From a virus: a DNA stretch of 27,784 nucleotides. Location: the IMG/VR virus record IMGVR_UViG_3300048037_000710, positions 1 through 27,784 of that record; one strand, given 5' to 3'. The notes under the pieces were generated by a model, which was given only the letters and a program-made list of their open reading frames with translations, made no database searches and was not told where the DNA came from. The position numbers were made by a program, and so were the translations under genes. Each line of letters opens with the position of its first letter. Position 1 is the stretch's first letter. This document shows, piece after piece, positions 9,118-17,361 of this stretch.

Positions 9118-12100
9118 ATGGCAGAAGTAAAAAATGCTTTTATAAAGTCTAAAATGAATTTAGACTTAGATGCTCGCTTAGTCCCAAACGGAGAATATAG
9201 GCAAGGATTTAATATACAGGTTAGCAAATCAGAGGGTGACGACGTAGGTGCTTTAGAAAATGTTCTGGGTAATAAACTGCTAGAAAATTTTGATACATTG
9301 GCCGGGGTAAGCGGGTTAACAATAATAGGGTCTCACGTAAGTGAAATTGATAATTTAATTTTTTTATTTTTAACTAATTACACCGACCCTTCTCCTAACC
9401 CAGCCGCTAATCCTACCTATAATCCAACCGGTCAAAATTATATATATTCTTATAATACACAAACAGAATTTGCTTATCAATTAGTATCAGGTTCATTTTT
9501 AAATTTTTCTACTACTAACCCTATTTATGGGGTTAACTTATTAGAAGATATTTTATTTTTTACGGATAATAGAAATCAGCCAAGAAAATTAAATATAACA
9601 TTAGCGTCTAATGATTCTAATTATTATACAAATGAAGACCAAATATCGATAGCTAAATTTGCTCCGTATGATCCTATAAGGCTATATAAAAATTCTACAA
9701 CTGCTGGCTTATCAGGATATGAAACAACTATGTACGATGTTGTTTCTCCCGCTCTCCCAAATACAACTACAGCAAACCCTTATTTACAAAATTCTAATGG
9801 TAACCCCGCATATGCTGGTGATGCTAATTTTTTAGAAGATAAATTTATTAGATTCAGCTATAGATATAGATTTGACGATAACGAATACTCTGTATTTGCT
9901 CCATTTACTCAAGCGGCTTTTATACCTAAACAAGATGGATATTTTTTAACAACGGGAGCGGCTGGAACAACAACAGACGAAGATGCTACTTATAGAAGCA
10001 CGGTTGTTGATTTTATGGAAAATAAAGTTAATAAAATATTACTACAAATTCCGCTTCCTGTAGCAGGTAACCAGTTATCAACAAACTTTCACATTAAAGA
10101 AATAGAAATACTTTACAAGGAAGACAGTGCAATACCTGTTTATGCTTTAGATACTATTACAAATTTTGGCACAGCTAGTACCTTAGAATATACTTATCAA
10201 GGCGGCAAGCCTTATAAAACTTTACCGGAAAGTGAATTAGTTAGAGTATTTGATAAAGTTCCAGTAAAGGCTTTAGCGCAAGAAGTTTCTGGTAATAGAA
10301 TTATTTATGGTAATTTTCAAGACAAACATACTCCACCTAGTGCAATAGATTATAATGTTAATGCAAGTAAAAAATTATCATTTAATATTTCCAGCGCTAA
10401 TACGCCGGCGGGTACAACAGCTATAACTGAATATCCCGCAAGCACATTAAAACAAAATAGAAATTATCAAGTTGGCGTAGTTTTATCTGATAAATATGGA
10501 AGATCTTCTACCGTAATTTTATCTAACAATATATCGCAGGCATCTCAAAATGCCGACGGCACTAATTTAAATTTTGACGCGTCCACTATATATCATAATT
10601 ATAGAACATCTTCGGATGCTACTAATTTGCCCGCAGGTACATGGCCAGGAGATTCATTAAAAGTATTATTTAATACTCAATTAGATGGGGCTGGCTTTGA
10701 TAAAAATGGTTCTACTGGCACTCCCGGCTTATATAACGGAACTTCTTCAAGCGCTAATTATAATCCGTTAGGCTGGTATAGTTATAAAATTGTAGTTAAA
10801 CAAACAGAACAAGAATACTATAATGTGTATTTACCTGGTATTTTAAATGGGCCCCCAAATGGAATAACTACAGACGATACTGTTAATGAAGTAGGATTTA
10901 TTACTTTAATTAATGACAATGTTAACAAAGTTCCTAGAGACCTGTCAGAAGTTGGGCCAGAACAAAAACAGTTTAGAAGTTCTGTCGAATTATTCGGGAG
11001 GGTATCGCCTGATTACGTGTTAAATACTAATCCCTCGTATAACACCCAATTTTACCCTGAAACATCTCAGAGTTTGCCTTTACCAAATACCGTTATTACA
11101 ATAGCGGAAGAAGATGATTTATTTGGTATAGGGGCTGGAGCGAGTATACCTAATATTTATGATACTTTATCAAATCCTTTAATTGGTAGAATATCTCAAA
11201 TTAATTCTAATGCAATAGGAGCTTCTGGCTCAGCTACAACTCCTTATAATTTTAAATTGAGTGTTTTTGAAACAAGCCCTGTAGAAAGTTTATTACAAAT
11301 TTATTATGAAACATCTACAACAGGATTAATTTCAGAATTAAATCAAGCTATTCTTACCGGAAACCCTAACGAAGCAACAGGCTTATCTAGCTTTACATCT
11401 AATTTTACAGAAGCAAAAGGTAATGGTGATACTATTGTTTCTCAGTTTGGTGTACTTACAGCTGCGGGCGGAGATACTCCACAGCCTGTAAATTTAACTT
11501 TAATAAGTGTTATTAATGAGGAGGGGACAAATGTTACTTCTCAATTTGAATTAGTACCAGATCCTGGCAGTAGCACGACTTTATATGATTTAAAAGTTGC
11601 TTCAGGAGCATATTTTGCTTATTTAGCCGATGGGCCTAAAGTTTATACATTTACTTTTAAAGATTTAAGTGGCTCTGGGGGATCTCCGACTGCAACTTTA
11701 ACATTAGGAAATGTTACTCCTAGTTTTGTATTTACTTCGGGGGGATCGGCTCCAACTACCATATCAAAAAGCGTTGGTACTAAAATTATAAATGCTAATA
11801 ATTCTATTTTTTCTGCTGTTAATGGTAGCGCAGATACAAGTACTGCAGACGGGAATAGTGTTCCTATTAATAAAAGAGAATTAGTATATTCATTAGTTTC
11901 TAATGCTCATCCCGATATATTTACCATTGATCCTGTTTCAGGACAAATTAATGTAAGCAATAATTCTGACCCCACTGGTTCTTACTCCTTAACAATTCAA
12001 GTTCAAGATCCAGGACCTAGTTCTAATAATAAAACATCTTTTACAGTAAATCTCGTATTTGGTCAAGCGGTTGTAAATCCTGGATTTGGAGCAAATTTAT

Positions 12101-13524
12101 TTTTTAATGCTAATAATTATTTAGATTCGCCAGGTGGCTCATCTTTAGCTCTTTATTGGACAAGTAACGCTACTAATGCTGTTGCAACTGGCCCCGCTTC
12201 TGGATCAGGATCTAATTATTTTGATAGAACAATTGGAGGCGCACAAGGAAGTGATGGTAATACTTTAGTGTTACCCACAACACTAGCAGATGCAAGCAAT
12301 TCTTATACAACGCAAGCAACAACTTTTAGAAATAGTTCTAACGGGGCAGTTAATTATAAAAATACAAATTATAATGTTTTAGGAACATCAAACCAATCCG
12401 ATGGCGGGCTAACAGCAGGCACGGGATACCTATATTTTGATGTAACAATGGAAAATATCCAGTATCAAAATTATTTAGAAAATTCAAATAACAATAGATT
12501 TCCTTTTGCATTATTTCCTATAATATTACAATATAGAGCCACTGGAGCCGGAGATAACCAATGGGTTGATGCTATAGATATAGAAGGAAAAATTATATCT
12601 TTTGGGGGTGTAACTAAAAATATATATGATTATTATAATCAATCTTTCCCAATAAGCAGCAATCAAGAATTTTCTTTTGAAGGAATGTTAGAGTATAAAA
12701 ATTCAGCAATAGGAGCATTTAATAGTAATAGAGTAAATAGTCCTATCAATACTAACAATGCTGTTTCAGGGCAATGCATGGCTGTAGAGACTCAAGCTAT
12801 GAATAACACTAATCAAAGTGAGTTGGCTACTATTGCGCAAAGAGCAGTAGCTTTTGGGGGCGCTGCTACAATAAATAGTGGTGGGACTAATGTTAAAGCG
12901 TATTCTTCAGTGTCAGATAAATTTGGAGATTATAGGTTTATAGTGCGATACCCTTACGGAAGCGATACAGCTGATTCCAGTATTATAACTACTCCTGGAG
13001 ATTGGAACGGAACACCTGCACAATTACCTTCAACAAGTTTTTATGATGCTTCTATGTTTAGCTACACTATAAAGTGGGGCGACTTTTATTATCCGGCTGC
13101 TAACGGGGAAACATTTTTTGAATATCAATTTTCTTCTGTTGGATATAATACTGCTCAAGAAGCGAGTAATAATGGACAATTTACGGGAGGTTTAAGTTTG
13201 TTTGCTAGAGAATTTTTGCCAAGATATATAACTCAGCTATATACTAATGAAGCTTTAACAACGACTTGGGCACCCTCTAATTGGTCAGAAAGCGCAGGAT
13301 GGTATGCTTTTAGATTAGTAAGTAATTCAAATTCTTCAGCTCAATATGGAACAGATACAGCAAGCCCTTTTCCTATAGGGGGTAGCACAATTAATAAATC
13401 AGGCATTGAAACTAATGATAGAATATGGGTAGCATTTATTGAAAATAATGGAATAAAAAGAAAAGGATTGGCTTTCCCTTCAAGCACTGTTTCATTTGGA
13501 GGTTATACAGATTCGGAATTTTAA
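9118..13524 (+). CDS. Large tail hub / stabilisation (muzzle-like) protein with cadherin-like inserts
   Basis: A 1468-residue, beta-rich protein. The N-terminal motif KSKMNLDLDARLVPNGEYR (residues about 11-29), followed by VSKSEGDDVGALENVLGNK, is the hallmark I recall for T7 gp12/P22 gp10-like tail hub proteins of marine and crAss-like phages. Residues about 230-620 continue that core, with blocks such as RFSYRYRFDDNEYSVFAPFT, QDKHTPPSAIDYN and KVPRDLSEVGPEQKQFRSS. From about 790 to 981 lie two Ig/cadherin-like modules; the second contains FTIDPVSGQINV at 935-946. Residues 990-1468 are Asn/Ser/Gly/Thr-rich and adhesin-like, with YITQLYTNEALTTTWAP near the end. The start is directly after TAAATA, with no Shine-Dalgarno. 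The protein probably forms the tail tip and may contact the host surface. It is unusually long compared with T7 gp12 (about 800 residues). Confidence 0.7.
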   Translation: MAEVKNAFIKSKMNLDLDARLVPNGEYRQGFNIQVSKSEGDDVGALENVLGNKLLENFDTLAGVSGLTIIGSHVSEIDNLIFLFLTNYTDPSPNPAANPTYNPTGQNYIYSYNTQTEFAYQLVSGSFLNFSTTNPIYGVNLLEDILFFTDNRNQPRKLNITLASNDSNYYTNEDQISIAKFAPYDPIRLYKNSTTAGLSGYETTMYDVVSPALPNTTTANPYLQNSNGNPAYAGDANFLEDKFIRFSYRYRFDDNEYSVFAPFTQAAFIPKQDGYFLTTGAAGTTTDEDATYRSTVVDFMENKVNKILLQIPLPVAGNQLSTNFHIKEIEILYKEDSAIPVYALDTITNFGTASTLEYTYQGGKPYKTLPESELVRVFDKVPVKALAQEVSGNRIIYGNFQDKHTPPSAIDYNVNASKKLSFNISSANTPAGTTAITEYPASTLKQNRNYQVGVVLSDKYGRSSTVILSNNISQASQNADGTNLNFDASTIYHNYRTSSDATNLPAGTWPGDSLKVLFNTQLDGAGFDKNGSTGTPGLYNGTSSSANYNPLGWYSYKIVVKQTEQEYYNVYLPGILNGPPNGITTDDTVNEVGFITLINDNVNKVPRDLSEVGPEQKQFRSSVELFGRVSPDYVLNTNPSYNTQFYPETSQSLPLPNTVITIAEEDDLFGIGAGASIPNIYDTLSNPLIGRISQINSNAIGASGSATTPYNFKLSVFETSPVESLLQIYYETSTTGLISELNQAILTGNPNEATGLSSFTSNFTEAKGNGDTIVSQFGVLTAAGGDTPQPVNLTLISVINEEGTNVTSQFELVPDPGSSTTLYDLKVASGAYFAYLADGPKVYTFTFKDLSGSGGSPTATLTLGNVTPSFVFTSGGSAPTTISKSVGTKIINANNSIFSAVNGSADTSTADGNSVPINKRELVYSLVSNAHPDIFTIDPVSGQINVSNNSDPTGSYSLTIQVQDPGPSSNNKTSFTVNLVFGQAVVNPGFGANLFFNANNYLDSPGGSSLALYWTSNATNAVATGPASGSGSNYFDRTIGGAQGSDGNTLVLPTTLADASNSYTTQATTFRNSSNGAVNYKNTNYNVLGTSNQSDGGLTAGTGYLYFDVTMENIQYQNYLENSNNNRFPFALFPIILQYRATGAGDNQWVDAIDIEGKIISFGGVTKNIYDYYNQSFPISSNQEFSFEGMLEYKNSAIGAFNSNRVNSPINTNNAVSGQCMAVETQAMNNTNQSELATIAQRAVAFGGAATINSGGTNVKAYSSVSDKFGDYRFIVRYPYGSDTADSSIITTPGDWNGTPAQLPSTSFYDASMFSYTIKWGDFYYPAANGETFFEYQFSSVGYNTAQEASNNGQFTGGLSLFAREFLPRYITQLYTNEALTTTWAPSNWSESAGWYAFRLVSNSNSSAQYGTDTASPFPIGGSTINKSGIETNDRIWVAFIENNGIKRKGLAFPSSTVSFGGYTDSEF
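11488..12060 (+). other. Cadherin/Ig-like domain insert within the tail hub gene
   Basis: This covers residues about 791-981 of the hub protein. The second module (about 867-981) has the typical cadherin-like order: LVYSLVSNAHPDIFTID, then a turn VSGQINV, then SYSLTIQVQDPG. The first (about 791-866) is weaker, with VTSQFELVPDPG and VYTFTFKDLSGS preceding TATLTLGN. Such modules in phage tails commonly mediate adhesion or act as spacers. The domain call is by eye. Confidence 0.55.
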
Positions 13525-13558
13525 GTAATTTATATATTAAATTAGTAATAATAATTAA

Positions 13559-15079
13559 ATGGGAGCAATAGTAGAAGTTAAATATTTTAATAGTTTTTTG
13601 CTAAAAAAAGCCACCAAAGCTGACAATACGCCAGTTTGGAATGGTTCTTTTGGCATACCTGGCTATGCTCCTGGAGATAGTTTAGTTCAGCCACCTTCAG
13701 TTTCTAATGCTACAAAAAATTGGGTTATTGAAGAATCAAGAATAAGAGGCGGATATAATAATGATAGTGTTACATACGGCCCTAGAGCTTATTTAGTTGA
13801 AGAAGAACCTTTAGCTAGATTTAGAACAAATGCTCTTATATATTCAGGAATATTTAATTCAAGAACAGGTATTAACGATAGTAATGTATTTAGTGTGGGT
13901 GAAGATATTACGCGTAGCTTAAATCCAGCTAATGGTACCATACAAAAATTATATTCGCAAGACTATTATCTAACAATATTTCAAGAAGCAAAAGTAAGTA
14001 GAGCGCCTATAAATAAAAATATTATATATTCTGCAGAAGGTAACCCAACAGTCACAACTAGCAACATGGTAATTGGTGAGCCACAAGCATATAATGGTAA
14101 TTTTGGCATTAGCAGAAATCCTGAAAGTCACGCTGTATATGGCTTTAGACAATACTTTACTGATAAAGATAGAAATGCTGTTTTAAGATTATCCAATGAT
14201 GGATTAACAGAAATACAGCGCTATGGCATGTATGACTTTTTTAGAGATAAGCTAAGCGCTTTAGATAGCCCGCTGGGCGCTAAAGGAAAAGCAATGGGGG
14301 CTTGGGACATACATACTAAACAATATGTATTGTCTTTACAGCCTGCTCAAAATTATACTATTAATGCATCTGGCGAAAATGCTGATATTAATTATTATAC
14401 ATTATCGTTTGATGAATCAGTAAATGGATGGACTAGTTTTTATGATTATAAGCCAGGCATGGGTGCTAGTGTAAAAAACTTTTATTATACTTTTCCTGCA
14501 GCAAGCTATAGTAATAACGTAAAAGGATTATATCGTCATAACGTAGAAAGCGTAAATAGAGGTATTTTTTATGGCACAGAATATAAATCAAAAATTAAAT
14601 TTATTTTTAATCCTAATGTAAGTGTTTCAAAAGTTTTTAAAACAATTAATTATGAAGGCAGCAATGGTTGGCAAGTAGATAGTTTTGTTTCAGATAGAAC
14701 TGGAATAGGTTCTATAAATACTTTGCCTTTTGAAACTACAGAATTAGGTCAAATATATAGTCAGTCAAATACATTAGATACCACTGCTTTTATATATAGC
14801 TATAACGAAGGCGCATATGATAATTTTGGAAATGAATATCCAGCGGCGTTAGTGCCTCCTATAAACAGAGCCGGCTTTAATAGAAAAGAAAATAGATATA
14901 TGACTAATTTAATTAATAATAGCTCACCTGTGTCTGAAGAAATACGTTTTGGAAATCAAATAACAGGTATTAAAGGCTATTTTGCAACAGTCACTTTATC
15001 AACTGATAACGTTACAGATTTAGGCGGTATGAAAGAAATATTTGCTGTATCTTCGGAATACGTAGGATCATCTTATTAA
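13559..15079 (+). CDS. Beta-rich tail protein, probable partner of the hub protein
   Basis: A 506-residue protein with no membrane segment. Blocks include NWVIEESRIRGGYNN (about residues 55-69), GPRAYLVEEEPLARFRTNAL, YSGIFNSRTGIND, ITRSLNPANGTIQKLYSQDY and FGISRNPESHAVYGFRQYF. The repeated beta-type motifs suggest a propeller-like or beta-barrel tail domain. I recall these blocks from short-tailed marine and crAss-like phages, where they belong to the tail tip/muzzle. The start codon is directly preceded by an in-frame TAA (13556-13558) and lies 34 A/T-only bases after the hub stop in another frame. The two genes are therefore truly separate here, not joined by a simple slip. It is likely to assemble on the hub. 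A C-terminal half of an originally larger muzzle protein is an alternative history. Confidence 0.55.
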   Translation: MGAIVEVKYFNSFLLKKATKADNTPVWNGSFGIPGYAPGDSLVQPPSVSNATKNWVIEESRIRGGYNNDSVTYGPRAYLVEEEPLARFRTNALIYSGIFNSRTGINDSNVFSVGEDITRSLNPANGTIQKLYSQDYYLTIFQEAKVSRAPINKNIIYSAEGNPTVTTSNMVIGEPQAYNGNFGISRNPESHAVYGFRQYFTDKDRNAVLRLSNDGLTEIQRYGMYDFFRDKLSALDSPLGAKGKAMGAWDIHTKQYVLSLQPAQNYTINASGENADINYYTLSFDESVNGWTSFYDYKPGMGASVKNFYYTFPAASYSNNVKGLYRHNVESVNRGIFYGTEYKSKIKFIFNPNVSVSKVFKTINYEGSNGWQVDSFVSDRTGIGSINTLPFETTELGQIYSQSNTLDTTAFIYSYNEGAYDNFGNEYPAALVPPINRAGFNRKENRYMTNLINNSSPVSEEIRFGNQITGIKGYFATVTLSTDNVTDLGGMKEIFAVSSEYVGSSY

Positions 15080-15088
15080 TAATAACAA

Positions 15089-15883
15089 ATGGAACAAATA
15101 ATTGAAATTTTAAAGCTCGCATGGTATGGCCATGATATTGAAGGACTAATTAAGCTGGAGCCTATTATAGCGGCGGCGGCCATTGGAGGTGGAATAAGTT
15201 TATTGAGCGGTTTATTCGGGTCGTCATCGGCAAATAAAAGAGCTAGAAGAGCACAAAGCGAAGCAAGAAGAAGAGAAAGAGAGCTTGATATTTTAGAAAG
15301 AAATAGACAAGCAATCATAAACCCTTATGATCAAATATCTAATCTTTCGGACACAGCTATAGATTTATCTGATCAAATGACTAATCCATTTGCTAATTTA
15401 GGTGTTGCTACAAAAGCTGCAGAAATACAAATAGAACAAACGGATATTGCTTTAGCAAATACTTTAGATACATTGAGAGCTACAGGAGCAAGTGCTGGTG
15501 GTGCAACAGCATTAGCTCAAGCGGCAGCAGCAGGTAAAAAAGGTGTTGCCGCTAATATAGAAGCCCAAGAAGCACAAAATGAAAAGCTCAGAGCACAAGG
15601 GGAAGCGGCATTAGAGGCTAATAAAATAGCAGAGCAAAGAAGGCTGCAAGGTATAGAATTATCTGAAGGACAAAGAATTCAACAAAGTACTGCAGCGGGT
15701 AGAGCGTTTGTTTTTGGCGAAAAAGAAAGAAGAGAAACAGAACAGCTTAATAGAAAACAAGCTCAAATAACGGGGCAAGAACAGGTGGCTGCTCAAGCAA
15801 GAGCTGATGCGAGTAATATATTAGGAACTGGTGTTGGGGGAGTTGCTGATATTGCCTCAGCCTACATGAAAGCAGAGTCATGA
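15089..15883 (+). CDS. Internal virion (ejection) protein, T7 gp14-like
   Basis: A 264-residue, Ala/Glu/Gln-rich protein. Residues about 27-48 form a short Ala/Gly-rich hydrophobic patch (IIAAAAIGGGISLLSGLFG), followed by a long basic/acidic helical region (RRAQSEARRRERELDILERN). The centre carries TLRATGASAGGATALAQAAA, a block I recall from small ejection proteins of marine podoviruses. In T7, gp14 is such a small alanine-rich core protein that enters the host outer membrane during DNA ejection. This gene is first of three genes of rising size, as in T7 gp14-gp15-gp16. It starts 9 bases after the previous stop. Three stops in a row (TGA TGA TAA, 15881-15889) end the frame, which is unusual. 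Function is inferred from composition and order. Confidence 0.6.
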   Translation: MEQIIEILKLAWYGHDIEGLIKLEPIIAAAAIGGGISLLSGLFGSSSANKRARRAQSEARRRERELDILERNRQAIINPYDQISNLSDTAIDLSDQMTNPFANLGVATKAAEIQIEQTDIALANTLDTLRATGASAGGATALAQAAAAGKKGVAANIEAQEAQNEKLRAQGEAALEANKIAEQRRLQGIELSEGQRIQQSTAAGRAFVFGEKERRETEQLNRKQAQITGQEQVAAQARADASNILGTGVGGVADIASAYMKAES

Positions 15884-15908
15884 TGATAAAAATAAATAAT
15901 TTATAACA

Positions 15909-17360
15909 ATGGGAGCATACGAAAATCCACAAACAGTTGTAGACACACAATCGGGTCAAATATGGGCTAATACAATAAGAAGTGTTACAAAATCAACTAT
16001 AGATTATATTGATTTTGTTGGTCAAAAAAATACTAAACTTGCCAAAGAAATAAAAAAACAGAATCAATGGGCGACTGATTATGCTTTAAATCAATCAGAA
16101 AAAGTACAAAGTAATATAACAAAATTAAAGGGCAAAGGTAATGCGGCAATTAAAGCGTCTGATATTGTTGACGGCTTAACTAATACAGCAATGAGCATGA
16201 GACAGGCCCAAACACAAGAAGAATTTAAAAAAGCAAAAGTTCTTAATTCTAAATATCAACAAAGGCTACAACAATTATATGCTGTACTTAAGGCTGATAC
16301 TTCTTCTCAAGAATTTTATCAAAAAGAATTTGATCCCACTATAGAAGGTTTACAAGGGGGAATGGATTTAACAGGCCCAAAAACATTGGCTTATGTTCAG
16401 GCTCAAACTGTAAACAATGGGTTGGCCCCTGGAGAAAAAGAATATTATTATGATTCTGAAAATGAAGAATGGAGAGTAAAATTTACTGGAGATAATTTTG
16501 AAGGAACAGTTGATGAAGTTGCATTAAGTTTTTTTAATTACGATCCTGGAAAAATTGTAAATATAAATTCTATGATAGACGGAGCGTATATAGGGGCGGG
16601 ATGGCTAAAGGATGGACTGCCTACTGATGCAGCAATATCTGAAGCTCAATATACGGCGGCTATTAAAGGAACTGATAAAAGAGGCTTATATGCTAAAACA
16701 GCAACAGGAAAAATTGCGGCTGCAATGGCTCCTACTTTTGAAGCTCAAGCGGAATCATTTTTTCAAGATATACCTGCGGCTCGGGGAATTTGGGGCATTA
16801 TTAGTAAAGAGTTAAAAGATGAAGAAATAAATTTTATTGAAGCAGATTTAGTTAAACAAGGTAGCCAAATGCAACAAGATTTTATAAAAGCATATACTTT
16901 GTTTGCTGGAAAGCGCATGCCTTCATCTATTTATATGAAAAAATTAGTAGATGGCCCTAAAAAAGACGACGATAAAGATACGGGCTCAGGGGGCAAAGGC
17001 TATGGAGATTTAAATTTAACACCAGAAGAATTATATAATAGATTCAAAAATGATCCCGCTACTAGTTGGGCCCAGTACTATGACGTGCCTAATGTACAAT
17101 ATGATGCGCAAACTAACATAGTAATTATACCTGAAACAGAAAAAACACAAGCTGAAACTTTTGATTTAAGTACCGATCAAGGTGCTGCAAAGTTTTTTAC
17201 ACTTGTTTTAAATAAATATCCAGGGATAGGTGGTAATACTATAGGCAAAAGATTTAAAAATGATTATTTAAGATTAATAAAACCTGAAATGGGCCCCGCT
17301 CAAGAAGCTGCTACGAAAGGAACAGGCCGTTTAGATCCTATTTTACAACAAATACAATAA
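15909..17360 (+). CDS. Probable internal virion (ejection) protein, middle subunit
   Basis: A 483-residue, mostly helical soluble protein. Residues 1-140 are rich in Lys/Gln/Asn/Thr heptad-like stretches (for example AKEIKKQNQWATDYALNQS). The middle, from about 175 to 235, is more beta-like (EYYYDSENEEWRVKFTGDNF). A Gly/Asp/Lys linker (KKDDDKDTGSGGKGYGD) at about 350-366 separates a C-terminal domain of about 115 residues. No catalytic motif or membrane segment is apparent. Its place between the gp14-like and giant proteins, with a 1-base gap to the giant gene, fits the role of T7 gp15, which forms the periplasmic tube of the ejectosome. I do not recognise it by sequence, and the function is inferred from context only. 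Confidence 0.45.
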   Translation: MGAYENPQTVVDTQSGQIWANTIRSVTKSTIDYIDFVGQKNTKLAKEIKKQNQWATDYALNQSEKVQSNITKLKGKGNAAIKASDIVDGLTNTAMSMRQAQTQEEFKKAKVLNSKYQQRLQQLYAVLKADTSSQEFYQKEFDPTIEGLQGGMDLTGPKTLAYVQAQTVNNGLAPGEKEYYYDSENEEWRVKFTGDNFEGTVDEVALSFFNYDPGKIVNINSMIDGAYIGAGWLKDGLPTDAAISEAQYTAAIKGTDKRGLYAKTATGKIAAAMAPTFEAQAESFFQDIPAARGIWGIISKELKDEEINFIEADLVKQGSQMQQDFIKAYTLFAGKRMPSSIYMKKLVDGPKKDDDKDTGSGGKGYGDLNLTPEELYNRFKNDPATSWAQYYDVPNVQYDAQTNIVIIPETEKTQAETFDLSTDQGAAKFFTLVLNKYPGIGGNTIGKRFKNDYLRLIKPEMGPAQEAATKGTGRLDPILQQIQ

Positions 17361-17361
17361 T

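Noticed and set aside
13400-13600. Programmed frameshift joining the hub and propeller-like genes
   Set aside because: Several stops separate the frames, the 34-base gap is noncoding A/T sequence, no slippery heptamer is seen, and an in-frame TAA touches the second ATG.
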